Positions 1 through 12,132 are shown, numbered from the stretch's first letter. The stretch: DNA of 43,782 nucleotides from Monoraphidium neglectum (GCF_000611645.1 NW_014013598.1:1-43782); one strand, 5' to 3'. Notes: generated by a model not told the origin, from the sequence alone. Made by a program: numbers and translations.

Positions 1-717
1 ACCCCCTGCTGCCTGACAAACACCGGTGGATCGCGCATTAGGTTAAGTGCAATCCACTGAATCCATCTGGATCATGTATACTTACATGTTGAGCAAGGTA
101 AACACGCTTGATAGGCACATGTAAACACACCCATTTCCATGTTAGAAATAGCTAAAGTGGGGGTCCGCAAAAATCCATGATCACATTGAGTGAGCAAAGG
201 GGTGTGCACACGCTGCATGGTGCAAAACAACACTGTACAATCACTATATTTCGGGCAGCCATCCAACAAGTCCTAAACAACCACCAGGTGCAGCGCGGCT
301 CCACAAACAAGACAGCTTCGACCCATGTGTACATGCAGATCAATGGTGTCATACAAATATCCATCCGAAACATCCCCTGGGAAAAGGCTGTGTGTGGCAT
401 TGCAAATGGCCAGCTGCCCTCACAGCAGCGCGCAGGCGACCAGTCGCAAACATTTGAAAGCCACGACACTAATTGAGGGCTTCCTGGACGTGCCAAGACA
501 CGAATAAATGAACAACAAGAAATGCACGACGCTCATTCGTTGTCAGCCTGTGCTGAATACTGGTGACTTATTAGCACCTGCAACACCACCAACATGCAGA
601 ACGATGCGCGCACCCGTTTGGCTTTATCAAAGGGTTGACGGGTGCCGGCCCAAGTTGTTCCCACAACCTGTGCTGCTGGCAGCTGAGGCGTTGTCTGTTG
701 TTGGCGGCAGCAAAACC
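1..717. other. 3' flank of the cysteine-rich gene, no gene seen
   Basis: No reading frame here has splice sites, composition or homology that I can support. On the minus strand a TGTAA motif at 86-82 is the first green-algal poly(A) signal below the stop codon at 720-718, so much of this stretch may be the long 3' untranslated region of that gene. This is an inference from one 5-base motif. Confidence 0.4.
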
Positions 718-3700
718 TCACTTGCCGTTCCACTGGACATTGTTCCAGATTCCACCAAGGTAGCAATTCTGGCCCCACTGCATTGCAAAGATCCAGGAAG
801 GCAGGGCGGCACGGCATGAATAAAGCACGGCGTGGAGGAGCTAGGCGGCCGCACGGATTTTGGCCCTGCACACGCACCGGCACATGCACAAGCGCAGAGA
901 GCAGAGAACAGGGCCCTAGGAGAAGGCCTGCTGGTTCCAGCGGCATCCGAGCTCACCGGACAGCATGCGCCATAGGCGTTGCAGTAGTTGCCAGGATTAC
1001 AACAATTGCCGCCACAGCTTGTAGCGCCAGAGACGCAGCACACGTTGTTGTTGATGCACAGCTAGAAAAGTAGGAGGGGCATTGTTGAAGTATAGCGGTG
1101 GGATGGTCAGAGGGAAGCATGTTGTATCACACAGACTAGTGCTCCTTACCTCTGGTGCTCTTGACACAGAATCAAACCCCAAACCCTAAGTTTGAAGTCA
1201 TCAGCATGCAAAAAAAAGCGCGATGTGCGAAGTCGAGAATGCAGATTGGCAACACGCACCCCTCCCGAGTCGCAACAACTGCCGCCACAGCACGTGGAGG
1301 TCGCAGGGCACACGATGCCTGAGGGGCACATCTGCTGGCCACGGGGGATGCACCTGCCAGAGTTTGACAATGGCGAACAGTGATGGAAGGGTCAGCAACT
1401 TTGGGCACACGACGGAAGACTCCATGCGCAACGTCAGGTCCTTCGAAGGTTCAGAGCAGCAGCACTTGCACAATGACAGCTGTGCAACCCAAACATCCGC
1501 CTGCCGGGACCAGACTTACGTGTTGCGAACACACTGATTGTCGCCAGGGCAGCACCTGCGAGGCACAGCGTCATGCAAACAACAGATAAATGGGGCGAGA
1601 TGAATCGCTAACCTCGCCACTAAGAGACACCTGTACCCCCTCCTGCACTCAACTATCCTGGTGTGTCCAAGCATGGCAACCATGCTGACACACTAACCTT
1701 GGACCGCACGCGATGCTTCCTGTTGCACAGCACGTCTGACCGTCAGCACAAAAGGTCCCCGGTCCGCCTGCGCGTAGTAGACCACATCAGACCATGGTGA
1801 TGAGGCGTGATGGTTGATTGCTGCACTTGCCTCATTATGGGTGCGTTTGCCCAGTTGAACTTGCACAGCAGCGCCCATCAAGGCCCAAGGGAGCTGCTGC
1901 CAATCATATAAGCCCCGGACAACAGTGCGTTGGGCGCTGCAGAGGCCCACAAACAGAGCGATGGCAGTTGACTGCTGCAAGACAATAAACCTTGACTCAC
2001 AAATCTGCCCATTGCATGACGTAGAACCGGATGGCCGGCACTGGTTCAGGAGGCACACGCTGCTGGACAGGTCACAGCAGCCGCCGCCGCAGAGCTGGGC
2101 GCCACGCCTGCAGCAGATGCCGCGGCCCAGGCAGTCCTCATCTGGGCCACACACCCTGGACCCACACAGCGCAGAGCCTTACAGTAGTACGGTGAACAAG
2201 CAAGGAGAGGGGTGTCAGTTCCACGAGCGGGTAGAGACATGAACGCAGCAGCACTTGCGCTGCTGAACATGCAGAAGGCAACACTACGTGCATGGGCAAG
2301 CCAGATGCACAAGCCTGCCAGTGACAAGTCCATGCGACAGCGCTGCAAGTGGCGTCGCTCACCTTGTGGCTGACACGCCCCTGCCAGGCAGACCTGGTCG
2401 CTGCTGCAGCAGGAGTTGCCGCCGCAGCACCTTTGTCCGGCAGTGCAGCAGTTGGAGCCGCACTGGTTGGCGGCCTTGCAGCAGCGGCTGTTTTGCCAGC
2501 AGGTCTCGTCCCCATTGCAGCACAGGGCGTTCTCCGGTGGTCCGCACTAGTTAGTGGTGATTTGTTGAGAGAGTGTGGGCGTGGCAAAAAGGGGGTGCAA
2601 GTTGGCGTGGGCACAATGGCAATGCTCAACTGCGTGATGAATACAGGTGGGACTTGTTCTGGTCATTTGATCAAACCCTTTCTGCCAGGTGCAACTATCA
2701 CCACCACCGCAACTGCATGTGCTCAGGTGGACGCCCGTACGCCCACAAGCACGCCGTACACCAAATCGGTTCACAATGCACAGGACATAAGCGATGGATT
2801 TCACGCAAACTCCCTTCCCCTGCAAGGACACCCGGCGTTGCCTCTAAGACTCCTTGGTTTGTGCCGCCGACCACGCAAACACGCACCAGCTGCCTGGCTG
2901 GGCAGTCAGCCAGGAACAAGAACGACCGGGTGTCCTTGCATACACCATTGTAGCAGCGGGTCTTGTCGGGGCAGCAGTATGCCCCATACCTCGTCGATTG
3001 GCAGATCTGCTGCGCAGGGCAGCAGCCGCCCAGCAAGGTCTTGATCACGCCACCCTTAGCACAGCAACTGTTGGAAATTGGGTCGCACTCCCCCCTGGTG
3101 CAACACGTGCTGCCGCAGGCGCTCTCGGCGTTGCAGCAGCCGCCGTTGCTGTCCCCATAGGGAGTGTACACCTGGTTGGGTCCGCAGCAGCGGCCAGGCG
3201 CCGCACGGCCCACCGGACAGCAGCGACCCTGACGAAGGCAAAGAATTGTGGGACGAGCGCTTATTATGAATAAATTATAAGTACAGTTGCAAGGTCCCAT
3301 GCACAAGGTCCTAAGCGATTGCACCTGATTGTTGCAGCGACCACCTGCCTGCATGGCCACATGCAAGTGCACTGCGAGAAACTTCATCCAAGTCCGCTCA
3401 CATTGACATTTACTTCCCCGCTGCGGCACAATTGCGCCAGGTGGCGGCCAAGGTGCACGGGTGTCGGGCCTGCTGGGCTGTCTGCTTCCTGGGTGCCGTT
3501 GACCTCTGGCTCCGTTAACGTTTGTAATTGTAAACCTGCCACCAACCCCGGGTCCGGTAGTCTCCTGCGTGCACGTACAATTTTTCAGTGTCACGAGGCG
3601 GGCTTCTCGGCGCAAGCAAGCAATCCAGGCGCTAGACGTGCAATGTCGCCAACAGATCGTAGGCAGCAGCTCAGTGCTGCTAGGCCGCACCGTGCATCTC

Positions 3701-4066
3701 AAAGAGGCTGAGCGCCAGCACAAAAGTCTCACGCACGCATGTGGTCTCACGCGCCTACACCTCGCCCGGTCAGGAGGGATACGCCGGATTCTCACACGCA
3801 GACGCACTGCGTGGCACGCATCCAGGCGACCGCCATCATTCAGCATACCTGCCCGGGGCCAGCACGCCAGTAGTCACCAGGGCAACGAGCCCCGCCACCA
3901 CAAAGAGCGCCAGCAGTCCTCTGCCAGACCGGAGTCGCTCGCGGACCCCTTTGGCTTCTGCACGCCGCTCGCAATCCAGGCCGGCCAGGTGGCCGCCAAC
4001 GGGCGCATCGCCCTCGCCGCTGCTGGGAGTTTGCCCTACCCCTAGGATCAGAGGGACCTTGTGCAT
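718..4066 (-). CDS. Cysteine-rich multi-module membrane-anchored protein, nine exons
   Basis: Exons (minus): 4066-3849, 3259-2887, 2546-2363, 2177-2001, 1767-1698, 1555-1520, 1353-1260, 1061-957, 777-718. Phases join throughout and give about 438 residues. The first exon carries a charged segment and one hydrophobic helix (about residues 50-70, LLALFVVAGLVALVTTG), which suggests a signal anchor. The remainder has about 70 cysteines, mostly as CC doublets in repeated modules such as CGSNCC, GGCCPAQQIC, YCCPDKTRC, CGGNCCNPGNYC. The doublets and their spacing recall granulins and other disulphide-rich extracellular repeats, but I cannot assign a family firmly. Most exons hold one to three modules. 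The first exon and its 589-base intron rest only on phase and on an AG|GTATG donor, so the N-terminus is the weakest part; an alternative acceptor at 3229 is out of phase. The last exon ends NNVQWNGK-stop. The cellular role is unknown; an extracytoplasmic, disulphide-stabilised structure is inferred. Confidence 0.75.
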
Positions 4067-4628
4067 GAGATTATGAGCTCCTAAACAGCATGAAACGACG
4101 AGTTGCGGCACAGATAAGCAGCTCTGCTTCGTGGATCAAGAAGTCGACCAGCGGCCCGGTTAGCGGGCACGCGGTAGTATTTCTAGGCAGTTATTTACAC
4201 AAATCGTATCAACCAGACCGCGTGTCACCGGGAAGGCGCTGTCGTGTTTGGTTGACGGTTGGATTTGCATGCAAACGTGATATTTGGGCGTCTGGGAATG
4301 ATCTAAACCAAGGCTTTCAAAGTTGGGATGGGTGTGGATGGCTACGGAGTCAGCATTGCCCGGCCTGTCACCCCTTGTCACTTGCGGGTCGGAAGGCAGG
4401 AGAGGTGCCCGCGTCACTCTTGTTACGGACGTTGTAAATCAGAGAAGCAACAACGTGACTTACATGTTGCATGCAGAGTTGCATGTGCACCATGACTTGC
4501 CATAGCCGGCGCCTGGGCCCCCAATACCGCAAGGGGCAAGCGGGCAAGAGGAAGAGCGGCTTCCACGCCAAGGGCGAGTACACACGTGCAGTTCGCACGC
4601 ACCCAGCAACACACAAATCATTTTTTTG
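4067..4628. other. Spacer: 3' UTR of the acetyltransferase and 5' flank of the cysteine-rich gene
   Basis: No gene is supported here. It contains the 3' end of the upstream acetyltransferase transcript (TGTAA at 4464-4460) and the presumed promoter of the cysteine-rich gene. No TATA-like box stands out. Confidence 0.5.
4460..4464 (-). terminator. TGTAA poly(A) signal of the NAA40 gene
   Basis: TGTAA on the minus strand lies 165 bases past the acetyltransferase stop. TGTAA is the usual poly(A) signal in chlorophyte nuclear genes. Confidence 0.6.
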
Positions 4629-6415
4629 TTACTTTGCTTGCGCGCCTCTGCTCTTTGAAGCTACCCCTGTGCCTGGCCCCGCTCCCAGGGCACCATCCTT
4701 GGCCCCGCCCGCCGCCGCTGCTGCGCCTGCCGATGCCGCCGCCGCCGTGCGCCGGGGCTTCAGCTGCTTGTGTAAAATGATGTAGCCCGTGCGCTCGTCA
4801 GGGTCTGCCATCCCTGGGGACGTCTCGTGCTCGGCATACCCCATCCGCGTATAGAATGCGACTGCCGCCTCGTTGGCGCGCATCACTGTGAGCATGACGC
4901 CGCGCATTCCGTAGCGCACGGCCTGCCGGGCGAGTGCAAAGGGGACGGCGCAGAGCACGTGCAGGCGACACGGTCAGTACGTTCTGGGTGGACGCGACTG
5001 GTTCGCGGCTGGGACATGGCACCAGTCGCGCATGCCGCCAGGGCGTAGGTCGGTAGCCGGTGCCGCCCAGGTCGAATCAGGCCGCTCATCATCCGCCGTC
5101 GCGGTTTCGCCGCCTGCTGTCGCAGCACGCCCATAGAATCCACGGTGCGCGCCCCTCGCAACGCCATTGCTGTCCGCGCGTATGTACCCGCCCCTGGCAA
5201 CACCCTGCCTCAGTCTTGTCCATTCTCAGGGACCTCCGACCCAGGAGAGCATCAAAGAGGATCACACAGCGCGCCGCACCATCAGCCGCCCGCCCACCAT
5301 TAGCTCTAGCAGCTGCATCAGGTGCTTTCCAAGCCCCTTCCTTTGGGCGCGCCCCTCCAGCTGCAGCTCGTAGCAGTACGCCAGCGGCTCCCCTTCCTCC
5401 ACCTCAAACCTAGCGTCAGCGGGCGGCAGCGCCGCGTGGTCGGCCCCCCAGTGAGTTGCGGCACTCAAGGGCTATGGCATGCTCACCAGAAGCTTGCAGG
5501 GGGGCGCAGAGACAGGCATGACGGCCGCCTGCATGCGGGCGGGCGGGGCTGCGCCAAGCAAGGGCGGTGCGCAACAGCCTGTGAAGCTGGGCCTGGCGAC
5601 AGTGGTCTGCTGGCGCGCTGGTTTCCTCGCCTGTAGTTGACGTAAGCAAGCGGCCGGCCCCCCTCGCCGCTGCCGTCGCAGCTGCTGCCATCCAAGCCAG
5701 CAACGGGCCCGTCAAAAGCCACCACGAAACGGGAAGATTCCTGATGATACAGACAAAGTGTCGAGGGTGAGGGGCGCAAGCATGGCTGGTGTGCTGCCAT
5801 GAGGTTGACTGTGAGTCGATGCCCGCACGCACGCGCAGCGCATGGCCGCCGGCACCCCCTGCAAGGCAAGCCCCTGCTTGTTCCTGCTCACGTGCATCAG
5901 CTGCCTCCGCTTCTTCTTGTCGCTCCAGCCCCACACCCCTTGATAGAGCTCTTGCATGTTGTCGCGGCAAAGGGCCAGCGCCCAGTCAGCGAGGGGCGGC
6001 GGCAGGTCCGCGCCCGCGAGCGCGCGTATACGGGCGTCCAGGCCGTTCCGCGCAAAGGAACCAAACACTGAGAAGCTGCGCATGGGGTCTGGATCGCGCT
6101 CCGCCTCCTTCACGAGCATCTGCAGCGCCTGCTCCTGCGCCTTGCGCTCGGCTGCCGCCTGTCACACATGCGGGTTTGCAACCGGGTTGTGAGCGTGCTG
6201 GCAATCCGCTAATTGACCCGTCCACATCAACAGGCACGATTGCTCCCTCGTTACTTCATCAAGCCGACTTGTGCAAGCCGCCCGTACTGCACCGCAGCGT
6301 GTGTGCAACACTGCTGTTGCGCCCGAGTGCTGCGTCCACACTGTACCTCCTTGCGCCGCTGCTTTTTGCTGTCTGGTTTCAACGTTGGCATTGCATCAAC
6401 CACAGCTGAAGCCAT
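4629..6415 (-). CDS. NAA40: N-alpha-acetyltransferase 40 (NatD), histone H4/H2A specific
   Basis: NatD acetylates the N-terminal serine of histones H4 and H2A using acetyl-CoA. Exons (minus): 6415-6347, 6158-5892, 5740-5631, 5409-5298, 4922-4629, giving about 283 residues. A basic N-terminus (SKKQRRKE) leads into FARNGLD, then [13 protein letters not shown], the family signature that precedes the GNAT fold. The core has [10 protein letters not shown], the acetyl-CoA loop [16 protein letters not shown], then [20 protein letters not shown] and YIILHKQLK. All of these follow the order known from animal and plant NAA40. Intron 3 uses a GC donor (TACAG|GCGAGG), and only this choice restores the conserved NYRFEV join. 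A tail of about 45 residues, rich in Ala and Gly, extends past the usual C-terminus. The gene diverges from the dolichyldiphosphatase gene, with 201 bases between the start codons. Confidence 0.93.
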
Positions 6416-6616
6416 CACAGCGGAGCGTGGCTGTCAATGGCGCGCTTTGAGGATTGAGGTGCGTGATCTGCAAGGCGATCTTGTGTTTAAACACCTGTAC
6501 TTTTGAAAAATCTACAGAACCAAAGTAATGCGTTGCTGACTAACAACATATTGGTAAACATGATACAGTACCAATTGATCTTGTGACAGGTGCCTCAGCA
6601 GGCCGTCAGCAGTGCC
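6416..6616. promoter_or_regulatory. Short divergent promoter region between NAA40 and dolichyldiphosphatase
   Basis: The start codons of two divergently transcribed housekeeping genes are 201 bases apart, so both 5' UTRs and promoters must share this interval. The middle (about 6480-6580) is noticeably AT-richer than the flanks. No canonical TATA box is evident. The bidirectional role is inferred from geometry only. Confidence 0.5.
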
Positions 6617-7740
6617 ATGGCGTCCTCACAGATGGCGTACACAAAGATAACGTGCGTGCACTATGCTCGGAATGACCTGCCGGGCAAGCTTCTGGCGCAC
6701 GCGTCGCTTCTGCCGGTGCTGCTGCTGTGTGGACAGGCGGCCAAGGTTTACACGCGACGGTGGGCTGGAGCGCCGCGGTCGCGGCATGGGTCTCTGCATG
6801 AGCGCCGCACTTGTTTTGAGATCAGGTGGCGGTCGCCATTCGGCCTCGTGAAGAGCAGACGGTTGGCGCGGGTTGCCTCATATCGACCTCGCTGATAACC
6901 GACTCGGCCCCCACCCCACCCACCCAACCACGGGGCGGCACCCCTCCACCTCGGCAGAGAGGTGCACGAAGGCGCGGTGCTGATAGGCCTCCTGCTGACC
7001 GAGGCTGTGGCGCGAGGCCTGAAGCACCTGCTCAAGTCCCCGCGCCCGGAAGCCAGCTGCGCGCTGCTCGGCGTGTGCGACGCGCACGGCATGCCCTCCA
7101 GCCACACGGCGATGATGTTCTCTTACCTGGTGTTGACGTCAGCGATAGCCGTCAGCCTGGCGCCGCGGCAGCGGCCGGTGGCGCGTGCATGGGCAGCGCT
7201 GGAGCTTGGGGGCATTGGTATGTCGGCGGCGCTGGTGGCGGTCTCCCGAATGTGAGCTGCGATCGCAAGGGTACATGGCGGCGATGGCCAGGGGATTCGG
7301 GCAGGAGGCGAGGCATGGCGCCGTTGGATTGGCCATGAGACCTCGGAGGAACCGTCGCACCATGGCGCAATAGGCAGAGCCCTACATGCGTGTGGGCGCG
7401 CCGTTGCGCGACACCTCGCAGGCCGACCTGCTGCCTGCTCGGCCCTAGACCTTGCGCCCACCCTCACCCCTGCAGGTACCTAGGCTACCACTCCCTTGAC
7501 CAGGTCGCAGCGGGGGCGGCGCTCGGGGCGCTGCTGGGCCTCTGCTGGTTCCTGCTCATGCGCGCAGCCGGGCGCGCGCATCTGTACGCTGCCATTGCGG
7601 GCTGGCCACCATTTGCGCAACTCCTCGCGGCGAAAGACACCTGGGACTGCCCTGAGCCGCTGCTGCTGGAGCAACAGGTGGCGTATGGCAAGGCGACCGG
7701 CGCGGCCTTGCGCAGCCCCGCAGACGGCAAGCGGGAATGA
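6617..7740 (+). CDS. DOLPP1: Dolichyldiphosphatase (PAP2 family, DOLPP1/Cwh8 type)
   Basis: The enzyme hydrolyses dolichyl diphosphate on the ER luminal side, recycling the lipid carrier for N-glycosylation. Exons: 6617-6759, 6958-7251, 7476-7740, giving 233 residues against about 238 in animals. The three PAP2 motifs are intact: KHLLKSPRP (residues 70-78, KX6RP), GMPSSH (92-97) and SRMYLGYH (144-151, SRX5H) with histidines 97 and 151. Hydrophobic helices lie at about 23-37, 53-65, 98-115, 128-143 and 155-175. The N-terminal stretch CVHYARNDLPGKLLA matches the family's N-terminal pattern. Donors are GTGGGC and GTGAGC; both introns are phase 2. An in-frame codon run continues upstream to 6590, but the ATG at 6617 is the first in frame. 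Confidence 0.95.
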
Positions 7741-8624
7741 GCCATGTTTTTGCTGGTAGCGCAGGATTAGGGCCCTCCTTTGCATGCCTGCAATACTGCA
7801 AGCGAGGGCCTGCTTCCATTTCTTCTTGCTAACACCACTACTGTAGGTTGTTCATGTTCACGTGTGATTGTTAAATACGACATCTCCTACAGAATTTTGA
7901 TCATGCGCGAAGAGCTGGCGATTACAAGAGGGGTAGGGAGGAGTGATATGAGAACACACTGTCGTTGCGTTGGCGTCGGCGTTGTTGAGGACCGGGGTAC
8001 TGGCAGCTCCGCAAGCTCGTTGGCCAAATCAGACAGTCTGTTCCATCGATTGGGAGGTGATCATGGTCCTGCACCCTTGGAGCGTCCCGTGGAAGCTGCC
8101 GCTGCAACAGTGCACTCGCATGTGGGCACTGAGCGGGCACCCGGGCATCGACGTCATCAGGCGCAACTTTGCAGACCGCCATGTTGGCGCAGTGCTCACT
8201 GTCCTCGATTGCATACACAACAAATTGCAAGTCACGGTTCTCCAAGAGGTTACTTTAGAAAGGGACACAACGCACTGTCAGAGGACTGTCCATCCAGCGG
8301 CCCTTTTAAAGACCGCGACTGGTCCAAGGACGAGCATGGTAAGTTCTGGGGTTGTTCACAACTTGTATGTCCAGGCCACATTGTCTGGGACGCGCTCACC
8401 TGCAACGGATGCGGGCACACCCATCCAATAACACACGCTCTGTTGATTACGGCAAGCCTCTGCATGCGCATGTACATCAATTGGCCCAGATGTATGCGTG
8501 CGTGCCTCAGGGCGATGAAGTCGACTCGCATGCATACGCGCGTTGCTGTTCGAGCTGGTGCACCGTGAGCGAGTGCACAGCAAGCTCACCCTGCCCCCCT
8601 CCATCTCCACAGGACCTGCGCAGC
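7741..8624. other. Spacer between dolichyldiphosphatase and patatin genes
   Basis: Long open frames exist on both strands (for example 7780-8568 on plus), but none has family-like sequence, and the overlapping frames look like GC-driven openness. The last bases before 8613 read as a pyrimidine-rich 3' splice site (CTCCATCTCCACAG|GACCTG), so an upstream exon of the patatin gene, coding or not, may lie here. Confidence 0.45.
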
Positions 8625-10856
8625 ATGAGAGCAGGCGCGACGCGCGCCACTTCTGATGCTCCAGGCGCTGTTGCAGTGTCACACCGCTCGCTGCCGTGTC
8701 GGGCGCAGCGGCGGCGGTCGCGCCAGGTGGCGCCCCGCGTGCTGCAGCGGCAGGTGCATGCGACAAGCGCGGACGCCAGCGGCGCGGAGCTAGAGCACAT
8801 GATTTTGACCAGGCCGCAGAACAGCCACACCAGCAGCGGAGCGGGCAGCTTAGTCCTGCCACCTGGGCGCCAGCCAGGGAGCTCAGACGCACGGCAGCCA
8901 CGCGGCAGCGAGCCCCCGTCCATTGTCGTGGCCCGCTCGGGGGCAGACGTGGATGCGGCCGCGGCAGCGGCGGGGAAGAGGCCCTTTCGTGTTGGGTGGG
9001 CTGGCAGTGGCATATACTTCTGGTGAGAACTCTCGCAGCCTGCTCTGTCAGTTCTGGGCTGTGGCTGCATCGTATGTGCAGTGAGCTGCTTGCAATACTG
9101 CTGTGGGCCGAATTCGCATGAGGTATGAACTGCTGCAGGCCTGGAACTTGGATGCGCGTGCAGCGCTCTATCGGGACGCAAGCGAACTCTGACATTGGCC
9201 CCGCCCCAGGGGTGAGCGCTTCGCAATTTTTCGTGCGCCCTGCTTGAGGCTACAACCTTCTGTTGGCACGCCCCGCCGGCCCCCTCCCCCCTTCCCCGTG
9301 TCGCCAGGTGGCAGCTCGGCGCGATGCAGCACCTCGCCTCGCGCTTTGACCTGACCCGCGTGCCCATGGCGGGCGCCAGCGGCGGCGCCCTCTGCGCCGT
9401 CCTGGCGCGCTGCGGCGTCGACCCCGAGGTCGTGACTGAGTCGGCCTACCAGCTCTCATTGGACCATAACATCTGGGAGCGGCCCCTGGGGCTGGTCGGG
9501 GTGTGGGGCCGCATCATAGAGGCGTGGCTGGGGCAGCTGCTTCCGGAGGACGCAGCGGAGCGGTGCAGCGGCGGGCTGGGCGTGGTGGTGACGCGGCTGC
9601 CGAGCTGCAGGCAGGAGCTGATTGAGGAGTACGAGAGCAAGGTGGGCGCGCGCGCACACGTGCACACCTGCACGTGTGCCGTATGTGTGTTTTGGGGGGT
9701 GGGGATGATGCTGGGACGGGGGAGTGAGAGAAGCGGCGCCCCAGGGGCCCGGTAGGGGGGGGGGGTTAAGAGCTGGTGGCGCGGCTTGCTGGCTGCCTTT
9801 GGGTGGACTGCGGCTTGTGCGAGGGGCGTCAGGCCGCGCACTGGTGGGCCTTCCAGCCATGTGTTCAAAACCGCCTCGCCCTCTCCTTGCCCACCCGCTG
9901 CTCGCCTCACAATCGCCTTACATTTGGGTTGTCAACAACAACAGGAGGACCTCATCAACTGCTGCATGGCCAGCGCCCACGTACCCCTGCTGCTGGACCT
10001 GAAGATTAGCCGCCGCCTGCGGGGCGCAAAGTGCGTCGACGGGTCCTTCCCCGACTTCTTTACCAATGAGAACTCGCCCTACTTGTTGGTAGGGCCTCCC
10101 CCCGCCCGCCTGCTTGCGCGCTGCGTAGCTGCCCCTCGCCGACGTGTGCCAGTTTCTGATCCACGCGTGTCGCGGCCGGCCACCGCAGTCCACACAGGCG
10201 TGTTGCGTGTGCCGGACTCCTTTCAACCTGACAGCCGTCTTGACCTCCCTCCCCTCCACGCTCGGGCCGCACCTGCACTTGCACTACACATCGCACGCTC
10301 ACTGCTCTCGCGCCCTGCCTTGGGCCCGTTCTCCTGCACCGGCAGCGCGGGGGCGCCCTGGTGTTTGACTACTTTCACGACCCCAACATAGTGCGCAACG
10401 GCCGCATGGACATGCTGCAGGTGGGTCGACCTGTCAGCACCGGCGCGAGCGCAGGCGCGTGCGCGGTCGCGGGCGCGGGCAGGCAGGGGCCATGACACGG
10501 CGGCCATCGGGCGGCTGCCGCGAGGAGCGCTGTTGGGGGGCGGGGGTTGTTGGGACACGCCTGTTCGCGGCCTCTGCACGGTGCCGCAATCCACGCACCC
10601 GCAGCAGTCACTTGTGAATCGGCCCCTACCTATAATGCTCGACCGCACACTCCCCTGACCCCGAGACCTCCCTCTGCACCACCCGCCACGATCACGCACG
10701 CGTCTTGCCCCCCTCTGTCCTCTCAACCCCTGGAAGCTCAAGGAGTACTCTGAGCTGAAGAAGATCGTGCGGCTGGGGGCGCACTATGCGCAGCGGCTCG
10801 AGGAGGAGGGGGCCTTCGAGCCGTACGACCTGGAGCCGGTCCTCAAGAAGGCCTAG
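8625..10856 (+). CDS. Patatin-like phospholipase / lipid acyl hydrolase
   Basis: Patatin-family enzymes cleave acyl groups from glycerolipids with a Ser-Asp dyad. Exons: 8625-9022, 9308-9641, 9945-10088, 10346-10420, 10737-10856, giving 356 residues. The first 120 residues are Ala/Arg/Ser-rich with few acidic residues, as expected of a chloroplast transit peptide plus linker. The catalytic core starts with the oxyanion motif GWAGSGIYFWW (about 124-134), the nucleophile elbow GASGG (Ser157), and the Asp in KCVDGSFPDF (Asp276). The C-terminal part reads LVFDYFHDP and YSELKKIVRLGAHYA. Introns have phases 2, 0, 0, 0. The last acceptor is GGAAG rather than CAG, yet it is the only join that keeps the frame. 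A plastid lipid turnover role is inferred. The nearest TGTAA on this strand is at 12128, which would imply a very long 3' UTR. Confidence 0.9.
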
Positions 10857-12127
10857 GCGTTGGCGGCGGCACTCGCCTCTTTCCAAGCGCCCAGGAAGCG
10901 CTCGAAAGCGGCGTCCTGGAGCCATTTAATCAACACCCTGCGCACCAGACCGCGCAGGCAGATGCGTACTGGTTTGCAGCGCGTCTGTGTTGCTCCCCGT
11001 ACTGCGCAGGAGCGAGAGGCTGTTTCGCGCGTGATTTGCAGCCAACATTGAGTCTTACGGGCTCCCCTGCTGCTGCAGCGCCACCGGAAGTGCCTGGCGC
11101 TGCACTTGAGAGCGGTCTGCTTGTGCGAAGTGTGGTGGTCACGCAGTCCACACGTTGCAGCTGCGAAGGGTGATGCTACACTTTTGACGGTCACACACCT
11201 GCATGTGCATTTGTCATACACGGGTGAGGCAGCTGTCAACGGGTTTGTGTGCTTTTGTGCCTGCTGATATGGCTGGCAGGCTAGCGAGTCCTTGTGCGCT
11301 TGCCCGCTTGAGGGAGTTGCACCTTTTCTTGCCTGGCCCTCTGGCCACGCGTACGAGGCCCTTTGTGAAGCGCTTCCTTCAAGCGGGCGCTCAGGGCGTT
11401 TTTAACTTGTGCATTCTTGCTCCGCTGCGCTGCGGCACATGAATCAAGCCTCTCCAGTATCCGACGCAGACAGAGCGCGCCTCCGGCCTGTTTACCCTCG
11501 CACATGACGACTAGTACAATTGATTTTGGTGTCGGCCCAACGCACCCGGCTTGAGGGTCACCCGATCTCACCACACACGTACGCCAGCAGGAGTGAGTGG
11601 TGTTCTTGTGGGCTGCGAGGCGTAGTTCTTGCCCACCTCATGTGCGGCGCCGTGCGCACGCATTCATTGTCTCTGGTTGTGGAGCGTCCGCTTTGCCCCC
11701 TGGGCGAGGGCATGGCTCGTATCACTCGTCACCAGGCGGTCCAAGCTCCTTTGCGTAGAACCTGCGTGCCGCTGCAGGTTGCGTGGCACGATGGCGCGTG
11801 GCTGCAGGTGGGGACTTGGATGCGAGCTCAATGCTGTGCGCTTCTCGCGCCCCACGTCGTATGGCGCTCTTCTTGCGCCTTCGCGCTCCTCCACAGGGGC
11901 GAGCGTGCAACATGGGCCCTTGCTTCAATCCAGAATGCTGTGAAAATGGCAGAGCGGCAGTCACCCGTGCTTGCGATGCATCTACTTCAGGCGATTGACC
12001 ACCTGCATGATGCTTTCTGCAACCTCCGCTGTGGCTCATCAAGCAATCCAGCTGCTTCACTGCGTGCGCGATTCAGGCGTTTGATTGTGACCGCCTGAGG
12101 TGGGGCACTTGCGCTTGCGCCACCTGT

Positions 12128-12132
12128 TGTAA
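12128..12132 (+). terminator. Possible TGTAA poly(A) signal
   Basis: This is the only TGTAA noticed on the plus strand downstream of the patatin gene. It either ends a very long patatin 3' UTR or serves the unassigned frame 11520-12098. Confidence 0.3.

Noticed and set aside
2698..3846. 382-codon minus-strand open frame taken as one exon
   Set aside because: Only 3259-2887 carries the cysteine modules. The rest reads through introns; donor and acceptor sites bound the coding part.
7780..8568. 262-codon plus-strand open frame
   Set aside because: Several frames are open on both strands here, none resembles a protein family, and no splice or poly(A) context supports it.
11520..12098. 192-codon plus-strand frame followed by TGTAA
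   Set aside because: Composition and lack of similarity fit a long 3' UTR of the patatin gene better than a gene; kept only as a remark.
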